64,000 nucleotides of DNA from Silene latifolia. Taxonomy: Eukaryota > Streptophyta > Magnoliopsida > Caryophyllales > Caryophyllaceae. Within the stretch, counting starts at the first letter, position 1. Each line of letters opens with the position of its first letter. Positions 1-10,984 of this stretch are shown piece by piece. Position numbers and translations under genes: made by a program. Below the pieces are notes generated by a model that was given only the letters and a program-made list of their open reading frames with translations, was not told the DNA's origin and made no database searches. Where the stretch lies: NCBI RefSeq assembly GCF_048544455.1, contig NC_133537.1, positions 17,359,541 to 17,423,540 on the forward strand, read 5' to 3'.

Positions 1-68
1 CCTTCCGGTGCGGAGAGGGCGACAGTCTTGCATCATTACGATAACCGCACCATCGGCCCCAATCGTGC

Positions 69-2449
69 TTGGACCGATGGGCTCGCCCGCTGCTCGCTGA
101 ATTCTTCGAAGAGCACTTCTTTTTTGGCAAGGGGTACAACATTGTCATCCCTGGAGAGGGCCAGGCCGTCGTTGCCCTCCCCGGGTCACATCGGCGTATA
201 TATGAGGCACTTGGAGTATGGTCTCCGGTTTCCTCTCAATATGTACGTCTCTTCCATAATTCAGGCGATGAACGTTGCAGCGGCGCAGCTTCACCCTTTG
301 GCCGTTAGGACTATAGTCGGCTTCGTGTGGCTGTGTCGCTTCAGGGGGGTGATCCCAACGGTAAACTTATTCCGCCGAATTCATTTTCTTCGAATGAATG
401 TTCAAGGTGGCCGGGGGTGGTATAGCATCCAGACTGAGCCAGGCTATCTCACCGTGCCTAAGCTCACCTCCCGCAAGGGTGGAAGGAACGGTGGGTGTAT
501 GTCGAGGTCCCCGATGATTATCCGTTGCCTCGGTCTTTTGAGCACTACGTTAACTTGCGGTGCGAGAGCAAAGGGGAGCGTGAGAAGATGATCCCCAAGG
601 GCAAGAATAAGATGGACGCCGGGAATGTCTATCTTAATGAGGGACGAAGCGAGCACTTTGAAGCTTTTCGAGGTCGATGATGATGGGGCGCCGAAGGTTT
701 GGTTGCCCCCGACGCAAGTCATCTTGATGGACGAGCCGCTTTGCTATGTCGGCCTCATACCGGCCCTAGCACAGGGTGAGTGGGGTCGGTGTGAGGCCCA
801 TTTTCGCTTTAACGTTTTTCGTTGTTTGTTTCTTGACATGTCCCTTTGTCTAAGCTTTTACTTTGTTTCTTTTACAGAGCACTTTGGTCCCGAACTGTCT
901 GAGCAACTCCTCGAGAAGATGGGGCTGGACAAAGACGGAAATGTTAAGGAGAAGAATCCGAAGGTCGATGTGCATGACCGCCGTCCGTCGCCTACTGACC
1001 TCTTGAAGGGCTTGGACGAGACGGCGGCCCAGGCCAAGGTAGTAGCGCGCTGCCTTGCCTCGTCGGGTCCGAAAATCCAAGTCACGGCGGCGACGGTGTC
1101 AACCTCGTTCCGCCTCTACCGAGGAGGTGGAGGTCGTTGACATTGTCGATGGAGAGGATTCCGATGCTGAGGGATCTCCGCTTAGGCGTAAAAGGAATAG
1201 ATCTACCCATGCCACCGATGCTTCTGCTTCCGTTGCTCATGTTAATGCCAGCGCCGAGGAAATGGGTCAACCGGCCAAGAAGAGCAAGCCCTCCGGTACA
1301 GGTCTGACTTGCGGCTCAGATTTAGCCGGCTCATTAGATATACCTGATGACCGGCTCTCGGTATGTCCATGAACGTTGACGTGGACTCTTTGGTTGAATT
1401 TTTGTAGATCAACCAGCGCGATCCCCCATCGAGCGGCGAGTTGAGAAGAGGCCTATGCGGACGGCGGGAAAAAATGTCGACTCGTACTCGCGTCGATATC
1501 CAACGACCGGCTCATAGCGGAGGGTACAAAGCTGAGCAAGAAGGTTGGGATTTGGTCCGAATCGGTCGGCTCTCGTATTAGGGAGCAAGAAAAGGCCTTG
1601 GCCGAGACGGGACCGTTGATGGAGCGGTGAGGCTCGATGTTGTTGCCGCCGCAAAGGGGAGGCCGGTAAGGCTAAGCTTGACCTCCTTGCGCGCACAAGC
1701 GCGGGTCGAGGAAATTAAGAAGGCTGTCGGCCGAGAAGGCCAAGGTAGAGGTCTGCTGAATCTGCGCCGCCAAGTTGAAGGAGGAACGGGACAGTACAAG
1801 GGCGGCTACGACGTTGTTGTCGCCCAAAGGGAGGAGTCGAAAAGGGCGTATCGGCTCAGCGCAGTCGCATAGGGAGACTAGTGCTATCCTTGCCCAAAGG
1901 GAGAAGGATATTGAGACACTTCAAAGCACGATTCTCCCTCGCATGTGTGCTCAGTATAGGGACCTGACCGAAGAAGCTTTCAGGGAGGTGATAGATGAGG
2001 TCTATCCGGATGGCTCCTTTCTGTGGACAAAATTCGACGAGCTGTTCGATGATAGGCTCGAAGCTAAAGAGAAGGCTGCGGCGGATAAGGCTGCCGAGGA
2101 TGCGAGGGCCAAGAAGGAGGAGGAGGCGACCGCTACAAAGGCGGCCCTTGCAGAGAAAACGAGGGCGGCCAGGGAGGAGTCCGCCAGACTGAAGGCAGCT
2201 GAGGATGCTAAGGCTGCTAAGAAAGATGCGGCGGATAAGGCAGCTGAGGATGCTAAGGCTGCCAAGGAAGCTGCGGCGGATAAGGCAGCTGAGGATGCTA
2301 AGGCTGCCAAGAAGGCTGAGGATGCTAAGGCTGCCCAGGTTGCATCTAAGTCGCTCACCGAGGGTAACGCTGCGATGGCGGTAAGGGCAAAAAGAACGAG
2401 GCATAGGGAGACGGGCGGTCGTCACCGAGCTCACCGGCGTCTCGGATAG
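69..2449 (+). pseudogene. Antisense extra ORF of the Tat element (Transposase_28-like N-terminus, coiled-coil C-terminus)
   Basis: The ORF runs opposite to gag-pol. Its first part (about 69-700, in three frames) resembles the plant 'putative gypsy type transposon' domain: GLRFPL, a leucine-rich helix, then IVGFVWLCR and GWYSIQ. A GT-AG intron fits at 776-877 (ends cagg/gtgag and ttacag/agc); after it the frame continues with EHFGPELSEQLLEKMGLD. A basic, acidic and serine-rich linker (1055-1372) follows, then a long Ala/Lys/Glu coiled coil (about 1890-2400) with repeats of the type ADKAAEDAKAAK. Several frame changes (near 200, 490, 1130, 1600, 1860) show it is no longer intact. Its function in Tat elements is unknown. 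The upstream start may lie before base 1. Confidence 0.7.
2195..2340 (+). repeat. Internal codon repeat in the coiled coil
   Basis: About four copies of a 36-45 bp unit encode (A)DKAAEDAKAAK. Repeat-driven length change is expected in such coiled-coil segments. Confidence 0.7.
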
Positions 2450-2715
2450 CTTCAGCTATTCGGGGCCAACTATTAAGCCTTTTCTCCCGCCATCCTTTTG
2501 GCGCTTCAAAGAACCGTCCGAAACCTTTTGCTTTACTTTTCCTTGTATTTTTGTAAGACCTTGGTAGGTAGAGTCTTGGCTTATCCCAAAGGGGACGGCC
2601 GTCGTCTGTACTTCTCCTTCTTGTAACTTCGTTATCTTTTCCTTAATGAGATTTTGTTTGCTTTGCCTCTGGCTTGGCCGAGGCCTTTTGATTTATTCCT
2701 TCACTTGTCTTCTTG

Positions 2716-3071
2716 CGTTAATTAATTGAGCGCTTTTCGTTTTTACCTTTGGCTTTAGCCGAGGCAGTTTAGAATGCGTATCTCAACTGTGTTTAACGTC
2801 TTTAAACTCGGTCTTAATTTGCCGAGGGCAGTCGCGTTAATTAATTGAGCGCTTTTTCGTTTTTACCTTCGGCTTGGCCGAGGCAGTTAGAATGCGTATC
2901 TCAACTGTGTTTAACGTCTTTAAACTCGGTCTTAATTTGCCGAGGCGATTCGTTAATTAATTGAGCGCTTTTTCGTTTTTACCTTCGGCTTGGCCGAGGC
3001 AGTTAGAATGCGTATCTCAACTGTGTTTAACGTCTTTAAACTCGGTCTTAATTTGCCGAGGGCAGTCGCGT
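2716..3071. repeat. Three-copy tandem repeat, unit 116-120 bp, in the element's 3' region
   Basis: Units start at 2716, 2836 and 2952, each beginning gttaattaattgagcgc and ending near tttgccgagg. The copies are nearly identical, differing by small indels. They lie between the convergent ends of the antisense ORF (2449) and integrase (about 3440). Variable tandem repeats in this 3' region are characteristic of Tat elements and can seed satellites. The rest of 2450-3440 shows no coding signal. Confidence 0.9.
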
Positions 3072-3441
3072 TTCACTCGTCTCTTCCCGGCCAATTACCG
3101 GGGCAACGGAGTTTACGTTTTGACCGCCGTTGAACATATGTTAGCATATCGGCTCGTCCCCCCGTCACTCCCGTTAAAGGCCGGGATGATCGGTGATCGA
3201 GGTTTTGGCGCTGTCTGCTGTGTACATATGTTTAGTATGCCTTCTGATTGGGGTGGATTAACACTTTGATGAAAAACTTGGATGATTCCTCATTAGATAT
3301 GAATATGCATTGGGGTGCCAACAATTGTTTTGGGCAACTCATTGTTATACAAAGTATTTTTCGAGATTGTCGGTGTTCCAATGGCTCATCAAAGGTATAT
3401 CTCCCATGTCCGTCAGCCGGTATGTACCCGGCCTCATTTCT

Positions 3442-4362
3442 TCAACTACCTTGTAGGGACCCTCCCAGTTGGCCGTCAACTTGCCATGGATGTTTCCTTT
3501 GTTGGTGGCAGCTGACTTCCTTAGGACTAGATCTCCTACTTTTAGGTCCCTTTTGTGGACTCTTCGATTTGTAGGCCCTTTTCATTCGGCTACGATATCT
3601 TGCTAAGTTGAGGCGTGCCGCATCTCGGCTTTCTTCGACCAGGTCCAGGGAGGTTCTTAGGCCTTCCTCGTTTTCATCTGGGTTAAAAGTGGCCGTTCTG
3701 AATGTTGGCACCGTTGCTTCAATCGGCAGGATCGCCGGACCCGTAGACTAGGTGAAAAGGACTGCCCGTTGCTTCTTTCTCCGTGGTCCGGAGGGACCAT
3801 AGTACGCCGGGTAGCTCATCGGCCCATCTTCCCTTTAGGTCTTCAACTGTCTTCTTCAAGCCGTTGAGGATCGTTTTATTGGTCGCCTCCGTCCGTCGCG
3901 TTCTCGGGGGTGGCAGACGGAGGAGTATGCAAATTTGATGCCGAGTTCTTCCAACCAGCTCATTATTGTGTCACTCCAAAATTCTCGGCCATGGTCGAAC
4001 ACCATGACTTGGGGTAACCCAAAGCGAGTTATGACATTTTCCCAGATCACCTTTCTTACGGCCGCCGCGATTTAGCGCGAGCACGCCACGGCCTCGACCC
4101 ATTTGGTGAAGTAGTCGACGGCGACGATTAGGAACTTTCTTCCTCCGGATGCCGTTGGAAATGGCCCTAGTAGATCCATTCCCCACTGTGCAAAGGGAAG
4201 GGGATTAAGCACGGTTGCGAGTCTCGGGAAGGTGCGTGTATCACCGGAGCGTGCATCCCGGCATTTGTTGCATTTTCTGGTTTTGTTTTTGGAATCTTCA
4301 AGCATGGTGGGCCAGAAGTAGCCGGCTCGGAGAGCTTTGTGGGCTAGTGTTCTTGCCCCCAT
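3442..4362 (-). pseudogene. Integrase, frameshifted (Tat element)
   Basis: The zinc-binding end (KCNKC) and first catalytic Asp (GMDLLGPFP) are in the frame at 4362-4072. The second catalytic block is shifted to 4050-3856, where the usual SDNG reads FDHG, and the Glu-containing part is lost in a frameshift after CHPRERDG. The C-terminal part (LRTSLDLVEESRDAA) continues at 3711-3442. It should have inserted the cDNA into the genome, but this copy cannot make an active enzyme. Confidence 0.8.
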
Positions 4363-4398
4363 GTGATGACCACAGATGCCTTCGTGTATTTCACAAGA

Positions 4399-5282
4399 TT
4401 AGCTCGCATCGGCTGGACCGACACACTTCAGAGTGGCCTTGTCACGGACCTCGTATAACTCTCCTTCAAACACCAAGTACCTTGCTGCGATCCTCTTTAT
4501 CTTTTGTGAGAGATTGCGGTCTTCCGGTAGCTCATGTGTCAGTTTATACCTCTTTATCGGAGTCATCCATGTCGTCTCGGCTTCCACGTCGCACACCATG
4601 CCGATGGTTTCGTCAATGCTTTTAGCGTTCCTGATGTCCACCAGCACGGTCCGGCTGATATTCTTTATGGTTGAACTGGCCAGCTTTGAGAGAGCGTCGG
4701 CCCGGTTGTTCTCAGACCTGGGGATGTGTCGCATTTTGAATGACTTCAATTTTGAGGTCTCGGCTTTTACCTTTTCCAGGTATCTTACCATCCCATCGTC
4801 CCGAGCTTCGTACTCTCCTTCGTATTGGTTAGTCACCAAGAGAGAGTCTGTTTTCAAAATGATGTGTTACCTTGCGGCTCGGCTAACTCAACTCCGGTTA
4901 TCACTGCCTCATATTCGGATTCGTTGTTTGAGGTCGAGAAGGTAAACTTCAAAGCGTACTCGAACTCGTCCCCGTTTGGGCTGATGATAAGGATGCCGGC
5001 TCCTGAGCCGTTCGTTGTGGAGGATCCATCGGTATATACCTCCCACATGCCGGGACACGACTCTTCCTGATACGTGCACTCGGCCAAGAAGTCTGCCAGC
5101 GCCTGCCCCTTTATCGAAGGCCTCGGTTTGTATTGAATGCCGAAGCCAGATAGCTCCACTGCCCATTTGATAAGTCTGCTGATCTTCGAATTTTTCAGTG
5201 TTTTCTCCAACGGCTGGTCGGTTAAGACCGTCATGGGATGTGCGTCGAAGTAGGGTTTCAACTTCCTTGCGGCAACAACCAC
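4399..5282 (-). pseudogene. RNase H domain, frameshifted (Tat element)
   Basis: Two ORF pieces carry the retroelement RNase H signature: YTDGSSTTNGSGAGI with NNESEYEA (5282-4854), and after a deletion near 4860 RSENNRADALSKLAS (4857-4399), which has the last catalytic Asp. Upstream, 5282-5190 holds the tether with PYFDAHPMTVLTDQPL. The domain removes template RNA during reverse transcription. The frame break inside the fold makes it inactive. Confidence 0.8.
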
Positions 5283-5411
5283 GGCAAAGGCGCTTTTTCA
5301 ATCGGCGGGTAGTTTCTCTCGGCAACAACGATGTATGGTGATAAAGTAGATTGGAGTCTGCTTGCTTGTTTTTTCTCGACGATCACGGATCGACCGTGGC
5401 CGAGGTTCTTG

Positions 5412-6314
5412 CTAAGTATAGATATAGCGTTTCCCCGGCGTCGGTCCGGGACGGGGTCGGGAGAGTTTGCGAGATGGGCTTTCGATTGTTTGAAAGCCGT
5501 GCTTTGTTCCCCCCAAAGAAAAGTCTTTATTCCCCTTCAACACTTTGAAGAAAGGGGTGCTCTTGTCGGCTGACCGAGAGATAAAACGGGCAAGGGCCGC
5601 CATCCTTCCGGTCAAGATATCATAACCTCTTTGCGGTTCCTCGGCTCCGCAGTCGAGAATTGCTTGGACTTTCTCTGGATTGGCATCAATTCCCCCGGGC
5701 GCTAACAAGCACGCCGAGGAATTTCCGGCCCGACACCGAAGTTGCACTTTGTCGGGTTAAGCTTCATCTTGTATTTCCTTAGTGAACAAAATGTCTCGTG
5801 TAAATCGGCTAAGTGCTCGCCGTCGGACTTGCTCTTGACAATAGCATCGTCGACGTAGGCCTCAATGTTTCGCCCTTTTTGATTTTGGAATATTTTGTCC
5901 ACCAGTCTTGTGTAAGTCGCGCCGGCATTTTTCAAACCAAACGGCATCATTTTGTACATGTAGGTGCGTAAGTGTATGGTGATGAATGCGCATTTAGGCA
6001 TGTCTTCCTCGCCATGAATACCGATGGTATCCTGAAAAGGCGTCGAGCAGGCTCAAGATTGTGTAGCCCGCCGTTGCGTCTATTAAGCTATCTATCCGAG
6101 GCAAGGGGTAGCAATCTTTCGGGCATGCTTTATTAAGTTGCGTAAAATCAACACACATCCTCCACCCCCCCGATGACTTTTTAACCATTACAACATTAGC
6201 TAGCCATTCGGGGTATGTACAAGGGATGATAAAGCCTGCATCTAACAACTTATCAACCTCGGCCTTGATGGCATCTTCCTTTTCGGCCGAGGAGTTTCTC
6301 ACCCTCCGCTTCAC
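5412..6314 (-). pseudogene. Reverse transcriptase, frameshifted (Tat element)
   Basis: The N-terminal part (6314-5994) carries GGWRMCVDFTQLNKACPKD and LLDAFSGYH. The palm with the catalytic YVDD box (EAYVDDAIVKSK) is in another frame at 6001-5702, and the connection follows at 5747-5412 (GIDANPEKVQAIL). The domain order is normal for Ty3/gypsy pol. At least two frameshifts separate the blocks. Confidence 0.85.
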
Positions 6315-6482
6315 GGGGCGGGCGCTGGGAGTACGTTCACTTGTGAACGATGACCTCCCGCTTACACTGGCATCTCGGCGGCTGAGTACGCAAAGACATC
6401 TTTGTTCGTTCTCGGTCGAGGTCTAGGAGATCGGCCCTGAATTTTGGTTCGTGCCGACACCGACGATCACGGTGCGTCCGGA

Positions 6483-7135
6483 TCAATCTCTATCTGTTCG
6501 GTCTCGGCCCCTTCGATCATGGCGACGTGGTTGGTGCTCATCGGTTCGTCCTCCTGTCTTAAGGATGGGTTCTTCCCTTTTTCCTCTTTCTTTGCCACTT
6601 TGAAGGATTGCATGTTGCATCCTCCGCCGATATTTGGACGTTGACCACCTCGTCTTTTTCGTTCTTTGAGACGAGTTTATGAACCTCCCCGCGGTCCGAG
6701 ACGTACATCGTTGTCGGGGCCGGATGGACATTACAGCATCGACCTCACTCAGGGTGACACGACCGATGAGAACGTTGTATGCGGATGAGCCGTCGATGAC
6801 CACGAACTCGGACATCACATTCTTGGCCGCGTCGGACTGGCCGAACATCACCGGTAACTTGATAGACCCCTGGGGACCAAGCCTCGCCCGGAGAAGCTGT
6901 ACAATGGGTTGGTGCATGGGCTAAGGTCCTCAATTTTCGGCCGAGCCCCGTAAAGCACTCCGAACATGATGTTCGTGTAAGCACCCGTGTCAATCAGGCA
7001 TCTCATGACCAGGTGGTTGGCTATGTCTAAGTGGACTACGAGTGGGTCGCTATGCGGGGCGATGACTCCTTCGTAGTCCTTCTTCCCAATAGTTATGTTC
7101 GGGATGTTGGAAGGGCGGGCCGCTGTAGTGGGCAC
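6483..7135 (-). pseudogene. Aspartic protease region (Tat element)
   Basis: The active-site motif is visible as LIDTGAYTNIMF at the start of the fold, preceded by HPLVVHLDIA-like sequence. The second half (VVIDGSSAYNVLIGR) lies in a second frame at 6917-6483. In retrotransposons this enzyme cuts the Gag-Pol precursor. Broken by at least one frameshift. Confidence 0.75.
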
Positions 7136-7159
7136 GAAGTTTGACGGCCCGATCTGATT

Positions 7160-8587
7160 CGTTCAGTGCCGCTTGTGCCCGTGAGCGGATCCGCCGTTCT
7201 CGTTTCCCCCGATGACAACATGAATTGTTCCTATTCGTTGAAAGACGGATTTTTATCCGAGCCGCCGGTGCTAGTCTTTTGGCCTCCGGCAACATATTTG
7301 CCGAGGCTCCTTTTCGGATCGGTTCTTCAATGGCATTCTTCAAATGCCGATCGTTGGTTAAGTGACCGGTGTGGCCGTGGTACTCAAGACGGGCTCGTGT
7401 CACCGTCCCCCCTAGGTTTGGGGGCCTTTCCCACTTCGCCCCTCGTTTACGCTCGGGAGAAGACCTCGGCGGCCGATACGACCGGGGGGTGTGATCTTTG
7501 TACTTCTTATGGTAGTACGGACCGAACTCCCCGGCGTCCGCTAGGTTCTGCTTCCTGGCGGGCCTGTCGGTCCGCGACCTATTATTGTCACGGCGCCCTT
7601 CATCCGGCTTGTCCTCCCGGTGGCTCTTTCTTTCTGAGTGCCCGGCTTCGCCGTGGCCTACCCATATTTTGTGATAGTCTTCGACCTTAATGGCCTGGGT
7701 CGGCCAATTTCTGGCGGACTCAAGGCTCGTGCCACCGCACTTGATGAGCTCGTTTTCAAGTCCCCTCCGGGAGGCCTTTCATCGTCTGCGAAGGCCGCTA
7801 GTTCGCTGTTCGGCTCCCTAATCTGCCTGAACCACGGCATCGAACCTTTTCACATAGCTTCGGAGTGACTCGCCTCCCTCTCGCCGATGGTCGGGAGATC
7901 CGACGTCTCGACGGCTCTCCTTTATTGGTAGAAATCTTGGGCCAAAAACGCGTCTCTTAGGTCGGAATAGGAGTATACCGACCCATCGGGTAGCCCCTTG
8001 TACCAGCTTTGCGCCATTCCAACCAAGGTCGTTGGGAAAACCCGGCACCATACCTCGTCAGGTTGCTCCCACACCGACATGTGAGACTCGAAAGCCTCGG
8101 CATGATCGGTTGGGTCGCCTTCTCCTTTGTATGATATGGACGGTAGCTTTAGCTTTGGCGGCACCGGGGTCTCTAGGACGAGGCACCGAGGGGTGTCGAC
8201 CACGTGTCTAATGACACGCGGCGATCGCTCCTCGCATCCCTAGTCCGACCCCTCTCCCCGTGGCGGGAAGGGCTTCTTCTCCGACTCTGGTGAGTCGGAC
8301 TCCTTCTTTGACTCTGGTGAGTCGGACTCCTTCTCCGACTACGGTGAGTCGAACTCCTTTCGCTCGTCCGGGGCATGCCTCGTGGGTGTCGCGGCGACAT
8401 CGTCCCTTCCGCGAGTGCGGGAAGGGCTTAGTTCTACCACCGACACTGGGCTCCCCTGCGTCTTGGCGTGCTCGGCCTCTCTTAGTGCTTCGTTCGGGTT
8501 TCTCGGAGTCACCTTTTGGGCCCTAGCTTCCTGGACGGGTCCCGCCGCTCTTGCCGGTGTGGCAGTGTGAGCCGGCGCGACCGACAA
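7160..8587 (-). pseudogene. Gag, several frames (Tat element)
   Basis: The N-terminus (8587-8339) is a low-complexity region rich in Ala, Pro and Arg. Then comes a Ser/Arg repeat built from a 33-bp DNA repeat at about 8277-8355 (RRSPTHQS units). The conserved retrotransposon gag core is at 8203-7922 (WYKGLPDGSVYSYSDLRDAF) and continues at 8051-7818 (SLRSYVKRFD). A CCHC-like block, EYHGHTGHLTNDRHLKN, follows near 7390-7340 with one Cys lost. The frame changes several times, so no full-length Gag can be made. Confidence 0.8.
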
Positions 8588-8818
8588 TCAGTCCAGGAGC
8601 GCCCGGCTTTCTTTGCATCAACCACACGTCCCATGACGGTGACCTGGTCGTGGCGGCACGGCGATCTGGCATTATTGGCATCCGAACTCCGGTTGAATTA
8701 TCCATTTGGTGGAGGGCTGCACTCGCAGAATTGTGGACGGTATCACCGGGTGGAGGGGCTCTTGATTACGAACACCTCTTGTTCTTTTGACATCTTCTTA
8801 GCTTTTTGGGTGGGTTTT

Positions 8819-8838
8819 TTTTTTTTTTTTTTTTTTTT
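8819..8838. repeat. Poly-T tract
   Basis: An uninterrupted run of about 20 T lies between gag and the primer-binding site, in the element's leader. Confidence 0.8.
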
Positions 8839-8872
8839 GTTTGGGAATGACTAGCTTCTAGTATCTGTTTTT

Positions 8873-8889
8873 CCCCACAGACGGCGCCA
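8873..8889 (-). other. Primer-binding site of the Tat element
   Basis: The minus strand reads TGGCGCCGTCTGTGGGG two bases after the LTR end (AACA at 8895-8892). A TGGCGCC start matches the 3' end of a host tRNA. I cannot decide which tRNA without a comparison. Confidence 0.8.
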
Positions 8890-8891
8890 AT

Positions 8892-9475
8892 TGTTCGGGT
8901 ATGAATTCGAAGCGGTTTGTTTACCACGCTAGCTTTGTCGAATAATGCCTCTTCTAGCCTTAATTGCTCTCCTCGGCCTCTCCTGACAATGAGCAAGGCG
9001 GGGCTTGGCTTTGTGCCAAGCGTACTCACTCCGACGCTCAAGTCGGTGAATTTCTTGTGATTAAGTAGTATGTAGCTTGATGACGTGTATTGTAGAGAGA
9101 TGAGAGGGATAATACCAATTTAAGTGGTTCTTAGGTTAGATTCTGGATCTCCTCCTCAATGAGGATTGAGGAGTATTTATAGACTTTCACCTTTTGTCAC
9201 GTGGTAGCCAAGTGGGCCAAGTGGCATAGCGGTGGAAAGGCGATCTACCCTCGGCCGAGGGACCTATGGCGGCCGGCGAGCACAGTGGACTCCATGCGAG
9301 GGTTCTTGGATGTGAGTACGCGGGTATGGGCCCGGCCGGTAGGTTGCCATCTGAGACCGGTCGGGCAGCCGAAAGCCGCATCGGCCGGGATGTCTAAGTC
9401 ATTGGCTTCTTTGTGGATATCTTTGACCTCGTTCAATATGTTGACTTGGTCACGGTGCGAGAATATGCCCCATCA
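8892..9475 (-). repeat. Tat LTR, minus orientation (584 bp)
   Basis: On the minus strand it starts TGATGGGGCATATT and ends CCCGAACA, with the primer-binding site directly after it. A TATA-like ctataaatac lies at about 9174-9182. It is not bordered by host DNA on its outer side: 9476-9603 looks like the element's own 3' internal end, with a purine-rich stretch (minus strand gccggggcaaat) abutting the LTR start. Confidence 0.9.
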
Positions 9476-9823
9476 ATTTGCCCCGGCGTAGTCATCCGTG
9501 GTATGGGCTCGATGTATCTTGAGTGTATATTCGTGCAAGTGAAAATTTTTCGCCCGGCTTTTTCTCCTTCGGCTTACTTACGTACGGGCCGCACCGTATC
9601 CCACCGTATCAACCTTGGGTCCGCCGCCAAGAAGACACCTTCTCTTCCACATTTTGATGTCCATTACACATCCATGTGGAGGGGGATCTGATGGGATACG
9701 GTGCGGCCTGTCTGAAGTAAGCCGAAGGAGAAAAAGCCAGGCGAGTAAAATTTTCACTTGCACGAATATACACTCAAGATACATCGGAGCCCATACCACG
9801 GCATAGACTACGCTGGGGCAAAT

Positions 9824-10415
9824 TGATGGGGCATATCTCGCACCGTGACCAAGTCAACATATTGAACGAGGTCAAAGATATCCACAAAGAAGCCAATGAC
9901 TTAGACATCCCACCGATGCGGCGCTTTTTCTCCCGGCCACCGGGTCTCGTGCATGGCAACCTACAGCCCGGGCCCATACCCAGACTCACATCCAAGAACC
10001 CTCAGCATGGAGTCCACCGGTGCTCGCCGGCCTGCCATAGGTCCCTCGGCCGAGGGTAGATCGTCTTTCCACCCGCTATGCCACTTGGCCACTTGGCACC
10101 ACGTGACAAAAGGTGAAAGTTCATAAATACTCCTCAATCCTCATTGAGGAGGAGATCCGTAATCTAACCTAAGAACCACTTAAATTGGTATTATCCCTCT
10201 CATCTCTCTACAATACACGTCATCAAGCTACATACTACTTAATCACAAGAAATTCACCGACTTGAGCGTCGGAGTGAGTACGCTTGGCACAAAGCCAAGC
10301 CTCGCTTGCTCATTGTTGCAGGAGAGGCCGAGGAGAGCAGTCAAGGCTAGAAGAGGCATTATTCGACAAAGCTAGCGTGGTAAACAAACCTGCTTCGGAA
10401 TTCATACCCGGAACA
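9824..10415 (+). repeat. Tat LTR, plus orientation (592 bp)
   Basis: It starts TGATGGGGCATATC, ends CCCGGAACA, and is preceded by the purine-rich gctggggcaaat. It is the inverted partner of 9475-8892. AT-rich DNA belonging to the AAA gene locus begins directly after 10415 (attag), so this is the element's outer edge. Confidence 0.88.
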
Positions 10416-10984
10416 ATTAGAGAATTACCTAACACGGATATTATTAGTTTCGTAAAAAAAAAAAGATCATTAAAATAAATTGAGAAAAATTATAAATTGT
10501 AATCATTAGTTTTATGGTAAAGAAAAAATAGATTTTTTTCCAGTAAATATACATTTTATAACTTTAATCTTCTTGATTATCTCATAGTTCAATTTTTTTT
10601 CTCATATCAAAAAGTGAGGTGTATGGCAAATTACTGATGAGTCAATTCAAAATATAAATAATAACTAAAAATAAAATCTCTATATATACCGCAAATAATA
10701 ACTAAAAATAAAATCTCTATATATACCGCACATGTGCGGGGTCTACACTAGTTAGGGATTATTTTGTTAAATCAACATTATATACGAGTTATGTAGCGTG
10801 ATTTGTACTCACTCCGTTCAAGTCAATAGTTATCTTTGTTTCAAAATTCACTCACAAAAAAGCCAAATAGATAACTAACTACGGATGAGACAGAGGTAAT
10901 TAAAAATTGGCACATGTTTTTTTGTGAAATTAAGATTAAGAAACCGAAAATAATGAAAAATTCAAAAATAGACAAAGCACAAAC
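10416..10984. other. AT-rich intron remnant of the truncated AAA gene
   Basis: This follows the exon 1 donor of the AAA gene (minus strand) and carries no exon 2 homology. It holds a perfect 37-bp direct repeat (10656-10692 and 10693-10729) and then the short palindrome gcacatgtgc. Confidence 0.6.
10656..10729. repeat. Two tandem copies of a 37-bp AT-rich unit
   Basis: Both copies read aaataataactaaaaataa through tatataccgc without a mismatch. Confidence 0.9.

Larger units (their letters stand above)
1..9475 (-). mobile_element. Tat-lineage Ty3/gypsy retrotransposon, decayed, cut by window start
   Basis: Reading the minus strand from 9475 leftwards gives LTR, primer-binding site, gag, aspartic protease, reverse transcriptase, RNase H and integrase, the Ty3/gypsy order. 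Downstream of integrase there is a long 3' region with tandem repeats and an extra ORF on the opposite strand. An antisense extra ORF of the Transposase_28 type between integrase and the 3' LTR is known for the Tat group (Retand, Grande and relatives), so I assign it there. All coding domains are broken by frameshifts and stops, so the copy is not autonomous. The distal LTR lies left of base 1. Confidence 0.85.
8892..10415. repeat. Large palindrome: two Tat LTRs plus adjoining internal ends, head to head
   Basis: The arms 8892-9603 and 9692-10415 are reverse complements with scattered mismatches and small indels. The loop is about 88 bp (9604-9691). Each arm contains a complete LTR and about 130 bp of the internal sequence that normally precedes the 3' LTR. 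The left arm also joins the primer-binding site and gag. Confidence 0.9.

Noticed and set aside
1856-2434. Long Leu/Ser-rich ORF on the minus strand
   Set aside because: It is the antisense shadow of the Lys/Ala-rich coiled-coil ORF on the plus strand; composition explains its openness.
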